This document shows, one piece after another, positions 38,172-47,831 of a stretch of 64,000 bases of DNA (positions within the stretch are counted from its first letter, which is position 1; each line of letters begins with the position of its first letter). Under the pieces are notes generated by a model, which saw nothing but the letters and a program-made list of their open reading frames with translations, ran no database searches and was not told the origin of the DNA. The stretch spans positions 4,047,001 to 4,111,000 of the forward strand of contig NZ_CP075185.1 of the NCBI RefSeq assembly GCF_020510685.1, in the 5' to 3' direction. The DNA is from Dechloromonas denitrificans (GTDB taxonomy: Bacteria; Pseudomonadota; Gammaproteobacteria; Burkholderiales; Rhodocyclaceae). A program made the translations under genes and the position numbers.

Positions 38172-39103
38172 CGGCAGTGGGCGAGCTGTTCCAGAATGGC
38201 ATCGGCGCCTTGCGCCCGCAGTTGCTCGGCGAGCTGGCGGCCAAGCGCTTCGTCGTCGGCCGGATGGCCGCGCAATTCGGCGCTGACCATCTCCTTGCCG
38301 TCCGCCGTGGCAACAAAGCCGCGCAGCCAGAGCTGGCCGTTCTCGATGATCGCGTAGCCGCCCAGCGGCACCTGGCAACTGCCCCCGAGGGCACGCGAGA
38401 AGGCGCGCTCGGCCTTGACGCAATGCGCCGTTTCCGGGTCGTTCAACGGCGCGACGACCGGCGCCATGTCGGCCGCTCCGGCCACCAGTTCGATGCCGAG
38501 CGCGCCCTGGCCCGGGGCCGGCAGCGACTGTTCGGCGGTCAACACCGATTTGATGCGGGTTTCCAGGCCGAGCCGGATCAAACCGGCGGCGGCGAGGATG
38601 ATCGCATCGTATTCGCCGGCATCGAGCTTGCGCAGGCGGGTATCGAGGTTGCCGCGCAAGCTCTTGATGACCAGCTGCGGATACTTTGCACGCAGGATGG
38701 CTTCGCGACGCAGACTGGAGGTGCCGACGACGGCGCCGGCCGGCAGCTCGTCGAGACCGGCGAACTTGTTCGAGACAAAGGCATCGCAAGGATTTTCTCG
38801 GGCCGAGATGGCGGCCAGCACGAAGCCTTCCGGCATCACCATCGGCACATCCTTCATCGAATGCACGGCGAGATGGGCCCGCCCTTCCTCCATCGCCACT
38901 TCCAGTTCCTTGATGAACAGCCCCTTGCCGCCGATTTCGGCGAGCGGCCGGTCGAGAATCTGGTCGCCCTTGGTGGTCATGCCGAGAATGACAACTTCGG
39001 CTCCCGGATTTAGACTCGCCAGACGGCCCTGCACATGAACAGCCTGCCACATGGCCAGGCGGGATTCGCGGGAGGCGATGACTATCTTCGAGGGAGCAGG
39101 CAT
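38168..39103 (-). CDS. hemC: Porphobilinogen deaminase (hydroxymethylbilane synthase)
   Basis: Polymerises four porphobilinogens on a dipyrromethane cofactor. 311 aa, with '[16 protein letters not shown]', '[15 protein letters not shown]', 'HSMKDVPM', '[16 protein letters not shown]', '[18 protein letters not shown]' and the cofactor-binding cysteine in '[15 protein letters not shown]'. It is the first gene of hemCDXY. A short gap separates it from the divergent methyltransferase gene at 39146. In Pseudomonas-type genomes algZR lies directly upstream; here three plus-strand genes intervene. Confidence 0.97.
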   Translation of the reverse strand: MPAPSKIVIASRESRLAMWQAVHVQGRLASLNPGAEVVILGMTTKGDQILDRPLAEIGGKGLFIKELEVAMEEGRAHLAVHSMKDVPMVMPEGFVLAAISARENPCDAFVSNKFAGLDELPAGAVVGTSSLRREAILRAKYPQLVIKSLRGNLDTRLRKLDAGEYDAIILAAAGLIRLGLETRIKSVLTAEQSLPAPGQGALGIELVAGAADMAPVVAPLNDPETAHCVKAERAFSRALGGSCQVPLGGYAIIENGQLWLRGFVATADGKEMVSAELRGHPADDEALGRQLAEQLRAQGADAILEQLAHCR

Positions 39104-39145
39104 GGGGCGTCAGGCAGCAAAGTTTTCGAGGGGGGCAATCTTAGC

Positions 39146-39796
39146 ATGAGCGACCAGCCCCCCACTTCGACCCAGATCAAGCCGCCGGACCAGCGTCCGG
39201 AACATCCGGACTTCTGGTGCAAGCGCTTTGGCGACGGCCTTACTCCCTGGGATGCCGGCGCCGTGCCGGCCGCCTTTGCCCAATTCGTGGCCGAGCAACC
39301 CGGCCCGTTGAACACGCTGATCCCGGGGTGCGGCAGTGCCTGGGAGGCAGCCCATCTGGCCGAACGCGGCTGGCCGGTGACGGCGCTCGACTTCTCGCCG
39401 GTTGCCGTCGCCACCGCCCGTGGGATTCTCGACGATGCGGCGAGCCACGGGGTCTTCGCGCCGGGGGCAGTGGACCTGCTGTGCGCCGACTTTTTCACCT
39501 TCACGCCCGCCGCCCCCTACGCCCTGCTCTACGAACGCGCCTTTCTCTGCGCCCTACCGCGCAAACTGTGGGCCGACTGGGCCAGGCGCGTCGCCGAACT
39601 GCTGCCCTCGGGCGGCCGGCTGGCCGGCTTCTTTTTCCTCTGCGATCAAGCCAAAGGACCACCGTTCGGCATCCTGCCGGAACAACTCGATGATTTGCTG
39701 AGCCCCAACTTCCTGCGCCTCGCCGATAGCGCAGTCGCCGACTCGATTCCGGTATTTGCCGGCCGGGAACGCTGGCAGGTCTGGCAGCGGCGCTAG
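39146..39796 (+). CDS. TPMT-like SAM-dependent methyltransferase
   Basis: 216 aa resembling the thiopurine methyltransferase family: 'DFWCKRFGDGLTPWDAG' at the N-terminus, the SAM-binding 'LNTLIPGCGSAWEAAHLAE', 'VTALDFSPVAVATAR' and 'YALLYERAFLCALP'. Bacterial members methylate thiols or selenium/tellurium oxyanions, and the substrate cannot be told from sequence. The ATG at 39146 is chosen because the frame upstream lies within the hemC promoter side and the GAGGGGGG tract before it can act as a ribosome-binding site. pepN follows after 64 bp. Confidence 0.85.
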   Translation: MSDQPPTSTQIKPPDQRPEHPDFWCKRFGDGLTPWDAGAVPAAFAQFVAEQPGPLNTLIPGCGSAWEAAHLAERGWPVTALDFSPVAVATARGILDDAASHGVFAPGAVDLLCADFFTFTPAAPYALLYERAFLCALPRKLWADWARRVAELLPSGGRLAGFFFLCDQAKGPPFGILPEQLDDLLSPNFLRLADSAVADSIPVFAGRERWQVWQRR

Positions 39797-39860
39797 CCAA
39801 TTCGGCCCCCTTCGGGTTTGGCGTATCATCGGACGCTTACTCCCCACGCACCGTCAAACA

Positions 39861-42467
39861 ATGAAAACCGATACCCCGCAGACCGTTTACCTCAAGGACT
39901 ACACCGCTCCTGCCTACCTGGTGGACACCGTCGATCTCGATCTCGACATCCATCCAGGGGCGACGACGGTCACCGCGACGCTGGCCATCCGCCGCAATCC
40001 GGCGGTCGCCGATCAGCCGCTGATCCTTGATGGCGACGAACTGGGAACCATTGCCGTCAGCGTTGACGGCCAACCGGTCGACTACACGCTGAGCGCCACG
40101 CAATTGAGCATCGCCAGCGTACCGGCCCAATTCACGCTGCAGACCGTGGTCCGCATCAACCCCGACAAGAACACCCGCCTTTCCGGCATGTACCGTTCCA
40201 AGGATGGCTATTTCACGCAATGCGAGGCACAGGGTTTCCGCCGCATCACCTGGTTCCTCGACCGGCCGGACGTCATGTCGACCTACACGGTGACGCTGCA
40301 CGCCGACAAGGCGGCGCTCCCTGTGCTGCTCGCCAACGGCAACCCGCTCGCCGCCGGCGACGAGGCCGACGGCCGCCACTGGGCGCGCTGGGGCGATCCG
40401 TTCCGCAAGCCCTGCTACCTGTTCGCCGTCGTCGCCGGCAAGCTGGATGGCCTGTTCGACACCTTCAAGACCGCCTCCGGACGGACGGTTCAGCTCGCCA
40501 TCTACGTCGAACCGGGCAAGCTCGACCAGTGCCCGCACGCCATGGCGGCGCTGCAAAAGTCGATGAAATGGGACGAAGAGCGCTTCGGCCTCGAATGCGA
40601 CCTCGACCATTACATGATCGTCGCCGTCGGCGACTTCAACATGGGCGCCATGGAGAACAAGGGCCTCAACATCTTCAATACCAAGTACGTGCTGGCGCGC
40701 AGCGACGTGGCGACCGATGTCGATTTCGAGAACATCGACCGCGTCGTCGCGCACGAGTATTTCCACAACTGGACCGGCAACCGGGTGACCTGCCGCGACT
40801 GGTTCCAGCTGTCGCTGAAGGAAGGCCTGACGGTCTTCCGCGACCAGGAATTCGGCGCCGACCTGCACAACCGTCAGACCGCCCGCATCCGCGAAGTGCG
40901 CGGCCTGCGCGCCGCCCAATTCCCGGAAGACGCCGGGCCGATGGCGCACCCGATCCGGCCGAGCAGTTTCGTCGAGATCAACAATTTCTATACGTCGACG
41001 GTCTATGAAAAGGGTGCCGAAGTCATCCGCATGATCCAAACCCTGATCGGTCGCGACGGCTTCCGTGCCGGCATGGACGAATATTTCCGTCGCCACGACG
41101 GCCAGGCGGTGACCTGCGAGGACTTCGTCGCGGCGATGAGCGCCGCCAGCGGCTTCGATTTCAGCCAATTCATGCGCTGGTACAAGCAGCCGGGCACGCC
41201 ACACATTGCCGCGAGCGGCAGCTTCGACGCGCCCAGCAGCCGCTACACGCTGCGCTTTACCCAGTCCAACCCGCGCGCCAGCGATGCCGCGCCTTATCTG
41301 ATCCCGATCCGCGTGGCGCTGTTCGATGCCGCCGGCCAGATCATTCCGGGCAGCGAAAAAACGCTGCAGCTGACCGAAACGACGCAACAATTCACTTTCG
41401 ACGGCATCGCCAGCGAACCGGTGCCCTCGCTGCTTCGTGACTTCTCGGCGCCGGTCGTCCTCGATTTCGCCTACACGGCGCAGCAACTGAGCCACCTGCT
41501 AAGTTTCGAAAGCGATCCGTTCAACGCCTGGGAGGCCGGCCAGCGCCTGGCTTCCCAACTGATCCTGGCAGCTACCGCGCGCCTTGCCGACGGTCTGGCA
41601 CCGAACTGGCCGGCCAGCTTCGTCGACGCGATTCGCCGCCTGCTCGAGCAGCATGCCGCACGCGGCAGCGCCTTCGTCGCCGAAGCGCTCAGCCTGCCCG
41701 GCGAAGCGACGCTGGCCGAAGCGCTCGCCGAAGTCGATCCGGATGCGCTGCACGCCGCCCGCAACGGCCTGCGTCGACATCTCGCCGAGCAACTGGAAGG
41801 CGAATTGCGCGCCATCTACGCCGCCCTCGCCCCCTCCGGCCCCTACCAGTCGACGGCCGACGAAGCCGGGCGCCGCGCCTTGCGCAACACCTGCCTCGGC
41901 TACCTGCTCGAACTGAACAGCGAATCGGTTCGCCAGCTGGCGCTGCAGCAATACGAGCAGGCCGACAATATGACCGACCAGTTTGCCGCCCTGGCCGCCT
42001 TGGCGCAGACCGAGTGCGGCGAGCGCCTGACGGTGCTGGCCGACTTCTACCAGCGCTGGCAGCACGAAGCGCTGGTCGTCGACAAATGGCTGGCCGCCCA
42101 ATCGGGCAGCCGCCTGGCGAACACGCTGGAAACCGTCAGGAACCTGACCAGCCACCCGGCTTTCGAGCTGAGCAACCCGAACAAGGTCTATTCGCTGATC
42201 CGTAATTTCGGCGCCAATCTGGTGCGCTTCAATGCCGCCGACGGCAGCGGCTACCGTTTCATGGCCGAGCGCATCAGCGAACTCGACGCGATGAACCCGC
42301 AAGTTGCCTCCCGACTAGTCCGCAGCTTCGACCGCTGGCGGAAATTCGATAGCGGCCGCCAGGCCCATGCCCGCCTCGCCCTGGAACAAATCAGGAAGCG
42401 GCCCGGCCTGTCGGGCGACGTCTTCGAGGTAACCGGCAAGCTGCTGGGCGACACCGCATCGTCCTGA
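39861..42467 (+). CDS. pepN: Aminopeptidase N (M1 family)
   Basis: The main broad-specificity cytosolic aminopeptidase. 868 aa, as in other proteobacterial PepN. The exopeptidase motif 'GAMENKGLN' and the zinc site 'VVAHEYFHNWTGNRV' with the third ligand in 'LSLKEGLTVFRDQEFG' are intact, followed by the C-terminal helical domain ending 'EQIRKRPGLSGDVFEVT'. The ATG at 39861 matches the family N-terminus; the frame extends further upstream without support. A long perfect hairpin terminator follows. Confidence 0.96.
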   Translation: MKTDTPQTVYLKDYTAPAYLVDTVDLDLDIHPGATTVTATLAIRRNPAVADQPLILDGDELGTIAVSVDGQPVDYTLSATQLSIASVPAQFTLQTVVRINPDKNTRLSGMYRSKDGYFTQCEAQGFRRITWFLDRPDVMSTYTVTLHADKAALPVLLANGNPLAAGDEADGRHWARWGDPFRKPCYLFAVVAGKLDGLFDTFKTASGRTVQLAIYVEPGKLDQCPHAMAALQKSMKWDEERFGLECDLDHYMIVAVGDFNMGAMENKGLNIFNTKYVLARSDVATDVDFENIDRVVAHEYFHNWTGNRVTCRDWFQLSLKEGLTVFRDQEFGADLHNRQTARIREVRGLRAAQFPEDAGPMAHPIRPSSFVEINNFYTSTVYEKGAEVIRMIQTLIGRDGFRAGMDEYFRRHDGQAVTCEDFVAAMSAASGFDFSQFMRWYKQPGTPHIAASGSFDAPSSRYTLRFTQSNPRASDAAPYLIPIRVALFDAAGQIIPGSEKTLQLTETTQQFTFDGIASEPVPSLLRDFSAPVVLDFAYTAQQLSHLLSFESDPFNAWEAGQRLASQLILAATARLADGLAPNWPASFVDAIRRLLEQHAARGSAFVAEALSLPGEATLAEALAEVDPDALHAARNGLRRHLAEQLEGELRAIYAALAPSGPYQSTADEAGRRALRNTCLGYLLELNSESVRQLALQQYEQADNMTDQFAALAALAQTECGERLTVLADFYQRWQHEALVVDKWLAAQSGSRLANTLETVRNLTSHPAFELSNPNKVYSLIRNFGANLVRFNAADGSGYRFMAERISELDAMNPQVASRLVRSFDRWRKFDSGRQAHARLALEQIRKRPGLSGDVFEVTGKLLGDTASS

Positions 42468-42512
42468 ACGGAAATAATTCACGCTGACAAACGAAAACCT
42501 TCGATAAAATGC

Positions 42513-42549
42513 AAAGGTCATCCGCGGCCAGGCGCCGCGGATGACCTTT
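42513..42549. terminator. Long-stem terminator after pepN
   Basis: A 15-bp perfect stem (AAAGGTCATCCGCGG / CCGCGGATGACCTTT) with a 7-base loop, flanked by A and T tracts. The flanking tracts would allow termination in both directions. Confidence 0.9.
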
Positions 42550-42619
42550 TAAATTTCAGGCAGCGCCGGGTTGCGCCAGCATCCGACCGGCAACATGGCA
42601 GTCGATTGAAGAGGTGGTC

Positions 42620-43168
42620 GTGGGAATACTTGAACAACTGAAGGCCCTGCTTGGACGCAATATGCCGGCCTCTACCGCCGCGCCGTCCGAACAGGCCGCC
42701 GCCGAACGGCGCCGCCGGCAACGGGTCGATGCTCGCGAAGGCACCCGCGTTCTGATCATCGATGACTCGAAGACGATCGTCACGGTGCTCAAGAAATTCC
42801 TCCGTTCAGCCGGCTACGAAACGCTCGAAGCACTCGATGCCGAAACCGGTCTGGTGCTGCTGCAGGAGCATCAGCCGGAACTGATCTTTCTCGACATCAT
42901 GCTGCCCGGCATGAACGGCTTCGCCGCTCTGCGCGCCATCCGCCGCGATCCGCGGACACGCGACACGCCGGTCATCATGATGAGCGGCAACGAACAAGCC
43001 ATGGAGCAGTTCTTCGGAGCGCGCATCGGGGCCGACGATTTCATGAAGAAGCCGTTCTCGCGCCATGAGGTTTTTTTCCGCATCGAACGCTTGCTCGACG
43101 ACCAACTCGTGCCGCGTCGTGCCGTTCGCCCCAGCGAGCCGCCACCGGTGGTGGCCGCCGGTTGCTGA
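42620..43168 (+). CDS. Single-domain response regulator (PilG-like receiver)
   Basis: 182 aa: a ~40-residue N-terminal extension rich in Ala and Arg, then one receiver domain with 'VLIIDDSKTIVTVL' (acidic pocket), the phospho-Asp in 'LIFLDIMLPGMNGF', Ser in 'VIMMSGNEQ' and Lys in 'DFMKKPFSRHEV'. There is no output domain. It resembles PilG-type receivers of chemotaxis-like pilus systems, but no che/pil genes are nearby. The GTG at 42620 is chosen because GAAGAGG lies six bases before it; a GTG at 42614 overlaps that site. Convergent with the LytTR regulator. Confidence 0.8.
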   Translation: MGILEQLKALLGRNMPASTAAPSEQAAAERRRRQRVDAREGTRVLIIDDSKTIVTVLKKFLRSAGYETLEALDAETGLVLLQEHQPELIFLDIMLPGMNGFAALRAIRRDPRTRDTPVIMMSGNEQAMEQFFGARIGADDFMKKPFSRHEVFFRIERLLDDQLVPRRAVRPSEPPPVVAAGC

Positions 43169-43174
43169 AGCACT

Positions 43175-43951
43175 TCAGTTAACCACCAGCGCCTTGGCCG
43201 CCGCCCACTGCCGCCGACTGACCGGCAGTTTCTCGGGCAGGCCGCGCAGCAGCGCCCAGCCGTAGGCATCGGCGTCGTCATCGACGGCTTTCTCGAAACC
43301 GGCCAACGCCGATTTACCGACCAGCACGGCCCGATGCAAGCGGATAAAGCGCTCGGCGAATTCGTTTTCGAGATGGGTCAAAGCCTCGTCGAGCAGATAT
43401 TCGCGCTCGACGGTACGGGCGGTGACGTATTTCAGATCCGCCTTGAAGTAGAGCACCTCGGCCACCGGTACCAGCAACAGCCGGCCGCGCTCATGGCAGG
43501 ACAGATGCGTCCGGCCGCCGCCGCGCACGGCGCGGCCGATGCCGGCCAGCAGTTCGGGAGCGGGGCGCGGGGCGCCCCGGGCTTTCTGCAGGGCGGTCAG
43601 CAAGCGCTGGGTCCGCACCGGCTTGAGCAGGTAATCGACGGCATTGAGATCGAAAGCCTGGACCGCGTAATTGTCGTAGGCCGTCGTGAAGATGACCGCC
43701 GGCGGATGCTCGAAGGCCCCGAGGTGGCCGGCCAGTTCGATGCCGTCCATGGCCGGCATGCGGATATCGGCCAGCACGACATCGACCGCCTGCTCGCGCA
43801 GGAAGGCCAGAGCAGCCAGGCCATTACCCGCTTCGCCGACGACTTCGCTCGGCAACTGCAGGGCGATATCGCCGAGCAGCGTGCGCAGGCGTTGGCGGGC
43901 CAGCGGCTCGTCATCGACCAACAGTATTTTCAGCGGGCGGTCTTGGGACAT
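43175..43951 (-). CDS. algR: LytTR-family response regulator (AlgR-like)
   Basis: 258 aa: receiver domain ('ILLVDDEPLARQRLRTLL', phospho-Asp in 'VVLADIRMPAMDGIEL', Lys in 'VDYLLKPVRT') and a C-terminal LytTR DNA-binding domain ('VAEVLYFKADLKYVTAR', 'FIRLHRAVLVGKSAL'). Its start overlaps the 3' end of the upstream sensor gene by 22 bp, so they form a two-component pair. The argH-divergent position and partner type match AlgZ/AlgR of pseudomonads. Targets are unknown here, and the symbol is by similarity. Confidence 0.88.
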   Translation of the reverse strand: MSQDRPLKILLVDDEPLARQRLRTLLGDIALQLPSEVVGEAGNGLAALAFLREQAVDVVLADIRMPAMDGIELAGHLGAFEHPPAVIFTTAYDNYAVQAFDLNAVDYLLKPVRTQRLLTALQKARGAPRPAPELLAGIGRAVRGGGRTHLSCHERGRLLLVPVAEVLYFKADLKYVTARTVEREYLLDEALTHLENEFAERFIRLHRAVLVGKSALAGFEKAVDDDADAYGWALLRGLPEKLPVSRRQWAAAKALVVN

Positions 43952-44943
43952 GGCAGGGCGATCCGAACCTCGTAAGTTTTCTCGCCGGCAACAATCTCCA
44001 GCCGGGCCTCCAGATCGTAATACAAGGCCAGCCGTTCGCGAATATTGGCGACGGCAATCTGGTTGCCGGCGGCATGCTGAACCTGACCGGTAGTCGGGTT
44101 GGCGATGGCGATGTGCAGTTCGTCGCCCTGCTGGTCTATCGAAATGCGCACGACGCCACCTTCGGCAGCCGGTTCGATACCGTGATAGACGGCATTTTCC
44201 AGCAGCGGCTGCAGCATCAGCGGCGGGATCGGCAGGTTCAGCGCAACCTCGCCAACCTGCCAGTCGACCACCAGGCGATCGCCCAGCCGCAACTTTTCCA
44301 GCGCCAGATACTGCTTGCCGAGGGCGATCTCGTCGGCCAGGCTGACCAGTTCGCCCGGATCGCGCATCGCGGCGCGAAACAGGTCGGACAGCGACTCGAG
44401 CGCCTCCTCGGCCTGCTGCGGCCGGGCCCGGATCAGCGACAGGACGGCATTCAGCGAATTGAACAGGAAATGCGGCCGGATGCGGGCATTCAAGGCCGCC
44501 AGCCGGGCTTCGGCCTGGGCCGGCGAAAAAGCCGCGGCGCGCAACTCGAAATAACCGAGCAGCAGACCGGCCGCCGCCACCGCCAGCAAGGCCGCCCGCC
44601 AGGCACTGCCGCCCTCGGCGGCGAGCAGCGATTGCCAGTAGCCGTAGAGGGCGAACGCCAAGGCCCCGGCGAGCAGCAGCACGCCCCCCTGGCCGAGCCG
44701 CAACGGCAGACGCCACAAGACGTCGCGCAAGATGGACAGGAGGCCTAGAGAGATCAGCAGGCACGGCTCGACGACCGCCGCCAGTTCGACGTAGGCACTC
44801 GGCCAGCCGCCCAGATCGGGCGCCAGAACGAGCGCCGCGAGCAGCGCCATGGCATTGACGCCGAGCAGCACGCGCAGCATCACGCCAAAATTACGCCAGT
44901 CGGGCAGCGGATGTGTCGCGGGAAAGTGCCGTATACTTGTCAT
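43930..44943 (-). CDS. algZ: LytS/YehU-type sensor histidine kinase (AlgZ-like)
   Basis: 337 aa with four predicted membrane helices in the first ~150 residues (for example 'GVLLLAGALAFALYGYW' and 'AALLAVAAAGLLLGYFEL'), then a His_kinase domain with the phospho-accepting His in 'ARIRPHFLFNSLNAVLSLI' and an ATPase domain ('PPLMLQPLLENAVYHGIEP'). It overlaps the LytTR regulator gene by 22 bp. The 58-bp gap to divergent argH holds both promoters. The signal is unknown. Confidence 0.88.
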   Translation of the reverse strand: MTSIRHFPATHPLPDWRNFGVMLRVLLGVNAMALLAALVLAPDLGGWPSAYVELAAVVEPCLLISLGLLSILRDVLWRLPLRLGQGGVLLLAGALAFALYGYWQSLLAAEGGSAWRAALLAVAAAGLLLGYFELRAAAFSPAQAEARLAALNARIRPHFLFNSLNAVLSLIRARPQQAEEALESLSDLFRAAMRDPGELVSLADEIALGKQYLALEKLRLGDRLVVDWQVGEVALNLPIPPLMLQPLLENAVYHGIEPAAEGGVVRISIDQQGDELHIAIANPTTGQVQHAAGNQIAVANIRERLALYYDLEARLEIVAGEKTYEVRIALPCPKTAR

Positions 44944-45001
44944 TCTTCGTGCGAGTTTTCGTTCAATTCTTCGCTTAACTGCCCCATTCTAGACCAGAGT
45001 C

Positions 45002-46387
45002 ATGACTTCCAACGCCACGCAATACACTTGGGCCGGCCGTTTCTCCGAGCCGGTTTCCGATCTCGTCAAACGCTATACCGCTTCGGTCGATTTCGACCAG
45101 CGGATGTGGCGCCAGGACATTCGCGGCTCGCTGGCCCACGCCAAGATGCTGGCCAGGCAGGGCATCATCAGCGCCGCCGACCATGCCGATATCGTCAGCG
45201 GCATGGAAACGGTGCAGCGCGAGATCGAAGCCGGCCATTTCGAATGGTCGCTCGATCTCGAAGATGTGCACCTCAATATCGAAAAGCGCCTGACCGCGCT
45301 GGTCGGCGATGCCGGCAAGCGGCTGCACACCGGGCGCTCGCGCAACGACCAGGTAGCGACCGACATCCGCCTCTACCTGCGCGACGCGATCGACGACATC
45401 CTGGTGCTGATCAAGGCTTTCCGCTCGGCACTGGTCGATCTGGCCGAACAGGAAGCGGCGACGCCGATGCCCGGCTTCACGCACATGCAGGTCGCCCAGC
45501 CGGTGACTTTCGGTCATCACGTGCTGGCTTATTTCGAAATGTTCGGGCGCGATGCCGAGCGCTTCGTCGATGCCCGCAAGCGCACCAACCGCCTGCCGCT
45601 CGGCGCCGCCGCGCTGGCCGGCACGACCTACCCGATCGACCGCGAATTCGTCGCCGCCGAACTGGGCTTCGAGGGCGTCTGCGAAAACTCGCTGGATGCC
45701 GTCTCGGATCGCGACTTCGCCATCGAATTCACCGCCGCCTGCGCGGTCCTGATGATGCACATCAGTCGCCTGTCGGAAGAACTGGTGCTGTGGATGAGCC
45801 CGCGTGTCGGCTTCATCCAGATTGCCGACCGCTTCTGCACCGGCTCCTCAATCATGCCGCAGAAGAAGAACCCGGACGTGCCGGAACTGGCGCGCGGCAA
45901 GACCGGCCGCGTCTACGGCCAGCTGATCAGCCTGCTGACCCTGATGAAATCGCAGCCGCTGGCCTACAACAAGGACAATCAGGAAGACAAGGAACCGCTG
46001 TTCGACGCCGTCGACACCGTCACCGATACGCTGCGCATCTTCGCCGACATGGCCGGTGGCATCACCGTCCGGGCCGAGAACATGCAGGCCGCGCTGACCC
46101 AGGGGTTCGCCACGGCCACCGACCTTGCCGACTACCTGGTCAAGAAGGGCCTGCCCTTCCGCGACGCGCACGAAGCGGTCGGCCACGCCGTCAAGGCCGC
46201 CGAGCAGAAAGGCGTCGATCTGCCGCAGCTGACGCTCGACGAGTTGCGCGCCTTCTGCCCGCAGGTCGAATCCGACGTCTTCGCCGTGCTCACCGTCGAA
46301 GGCTCGCTGGCCTCGCGCAACCACATCGGCGGCACCGCACCGGAGCAGGTCCGGGCCGCCATCGCCCGGGCCCGCAAGCGCCTGTAA
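45002..46387 (+). CDS. argH: Argininosuccinate lyase
   Basis: Final step of arginine synthesis: argininosuccinate to arginine and fumarate. 461 aa, family marks '[19 protein letters not shown]', '[17 protein letters not shown]', '[17 protein letters not shown]' and the fumarase-superfamily signature '[19 protein letters not shown]' with the catalytic Ser. Divergent from the AlgZ-like sensor, the same neighbour as in Pseudomonas. The kinase gene begins 30 bp after its stop. Confidence 0.97.
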   Translation: MTSNATQYTWAGRFSEPVSDLVKRYTASVDFDQRMWRQDIRGSLAHAKMLARQGIISAADHADIVSGMETVQREIEAGHFEWSLDLEDVHLNIEKRLTALVGDAGKRLHTGRSRNDQVATDIRLYLRDAIDDILVLIKAFRSALVDLAEQEAATPMPGFTHMQVAQPVTFGHHVLAYFEMFGRDAERFVDARKRTNRLPLGAAALAGTTYPIDREFVAAELGFEGVCENSLDAVSDRDFAIEFTAACAVLMMHISRLSEELVLWMSPRVGFIQIADRFCTGSSIMPQKKNPDVPELARGKTGRVYGQLISLLTLMKSQPLAYNKDNQEDKEPLFDAVDTVTDTLRIFADMAGGITVRAENMQAALTQGFATATDLADYLVKKGLPFRDAHEAVGHAVKAAEQKGVDLPQLTLDELRAFCPQVESDVFAVLTVEGSLASRNHIGGTAPEQVRAAIARARKRL

Positions 46388-46417
46388 TGCCATAAAAGCA
46401 AAGGCTGGCACCAGGCG

Positions 46418-47698
46418 ATGATCAGAAAGCTCGGCAAATACGAGCTTTTCAAGAAGCTTGGCGAAGGGGCGAGCAGCACCGTCTATCTCGGTCGCGACCC
46501 TTTCGCCCAGCGTGACGTGGCGATCAAGGTGGCGACGCCGGAAATCCTGAGCGATGCCAATAAAGGCAAGCTGTACACCAACCTGTTCCTGAACGAAGCC
46601 TCGCTGGTCGGCAAATTGAAGCACCCGCACATCGTCCAGATCTACGATGCCGTGGTCGCCGAAAAGCTCTGCTACATCGTCATGGAATACGTCGCCGGCG
46701 GCACGCTCGACGAGCACGCCCGGCCCGGCCGGCTGCTCGAGGTCGACCGCGTTGTCGAACTGATCTTCAAATGCAGCCGGGCGCTCGATTTCGCGCATCG
46801 GCAGGGGATCACGCACCGCGACATCAAGCCGGCCAATATCCTGCTGAGCGGCGAGTCGGGCATCAAGATTACCGATTTCGGCGCCGCCATCACCAATGGC
46901 CACAATGAGCGCACCCAGGTCTCGGGCATCGGCTCGCCGGCCTATATGTCGCCGGAACAGATACTGGAATTGCCACTCGACCATCGAACCGACATCTATT
47001 CGCTCGGCGTCGTGATGTTTCAACTGCTCACCGGCCGCCTGCCGTTTGAGGCCGACAACCAGTTCAACATGGTGTACCAGATCATCCACAGCCTGGCGCC
47101 CACGCCATCGAGCCTGCGCCCCGGCCTGCCGCCGGTGCTCGACGAGATCGTCGGCCGGGCAATGACCCGCGAGCGCGACGAGCGCTACCCGAGCTGGGAG
47201 CCCTTCGCCCACGACCTGGCCCGAGCCGTGCGCAAGCGCCAGTTGCAAAAGACCACTGGCGAGTTCGCCGATACCGAAAAATTCGGCATCCTGCGCGCCC
47301 TGCCCTTCTTCGCCCATTTCAGCGATGTCGAAATCTGGGAAGTCCTGCGTTTCTCGCACTGGCAGCGCGCCACGCCGGGCAGCGTGATCATCCACGATGG
47401 CGAACCCGGCGACTTTTTCTGTTTCCTGGCCGAAGGCCAGCTCAAGGTCAGCAAGGGCGGCAAAACGCTCAATGTCTTGACCAAAGGCGACTGCTTCGGC
47501 GAAATGGCGGTGATCAGCCGACCGGCCCAATTGCGGGCGGCCGACATCACGGCGCTCAGCGCAGCCGACATCATCACGGTACGCGGCGAAGCACTGCACA
47601 AGGCCTCGGAAGCCTGTCGCATGCATTTCTACCAGGGCTTTCTCGAGGTGCTGGCCGCCCGCCTGGCGCTGGCCAACCAGCGGCTGGCCACGGCCTGA
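46418..47698 (+). CDS. Ser/Thr protein kinase with C-terminal cyclic-nucleotide-binding domain
   Basis: 426 aa cytoplasmic protein. Kinase domain (about 1-270): Gly loop 'KLGEGASSTVYLGRD', catalytic Lys in 'VAIKVATPE', 'THRDIKPANILLSG' with the catalytic Asp and Asn, 'ITDFGAAITN' and 'GSPAYMSPEQIL', so it looks active. A cNMP-binding beta-barrel follows (about 290-410: 'VIIHDGEPGDFFCFLAEG', 'LTKGDCFGEMAVISRPAQLRAA'), with the phosphate-binding-cassette-like 'GEMAV...RAA' pattern. No membrane helix is seen. This fusion suggests a Hanks-type kinase controlled by a cyclic nucleotide, analogous to but independent of PKA/PKG. It may be co-transcribed with argH (30-bp gap). Confidence 0.88.
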   Translation: MIRKLGKYELFKKLGEGASSTVYLGRDPFAQRDVAIKVATPEILSDANKGKLYTNLFLNEASLVGKLKHPHIVQIYDAVVAEKLCYIVMEYVAGGTLDEHARPGRLLEVDRVVELIFKCSRALDFAHRQGITHRDIKPANILLSGESGIKITDFGAAITNGHNERTQVSGIGSPAYMSPEQILELPLDHRTDIYSLGVVMFQLLTGRLPFEADNQFNMVYQIIHSLAPTPSSLRPGLPPVLDEIVGRAMTRERDERYPSWEPFAHDLARAVRKRQLQKTTGEFADTEKFGILRALPFFAHFSDVEIWEVLRFSHWQRATPGSVIIHDGEPGDFFCFLAEGQLKVSKGGKTLNVLTKGDCFGEMAVISRPAQLRAADITALSAADIITVRGEALHKASEACRMHFYQGFLEVLAARLALANQRLATA

Positions 47699-47740
47699 AT
47701 CGACCGGCTTGCGGCACGACAAGTCCGGCAGCAATTGCAC

Positions 47741-47768
47741 GTTAGTATATTAGAGTATTAATATATAC
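47741..47768. promoter_or_regulatory. AT-rich operator/promoter-like dyad before the OsmC gene
   Basis: An almost pure A/T stretch in a GC-rich setting with inverted repeats: GTATAT (47745-47750) against ATATAC (47763-47768), and TATTA/TAATA elements inside. It resembles the ATATTAG-type dyads bound by ArsR-family BigR/YgaV repressors of sulfur-stress genes, but that link is inference. Confidence 0.45.
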
Positions 47769-47831
47769 ATGGGCGTCGATACCAAGAAGCCCGGCCACGA
47801 TGGCAAAAAAACCAAACCCAGGACGAACCGC

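Noticed and set aside
37389..39050. Single 553-aa HemD fusion reading
   Set aside because: The upstream part is merely the open hemC region in another frame; HemD starts at the ATG at 38171 that overlaps the hemC stop.
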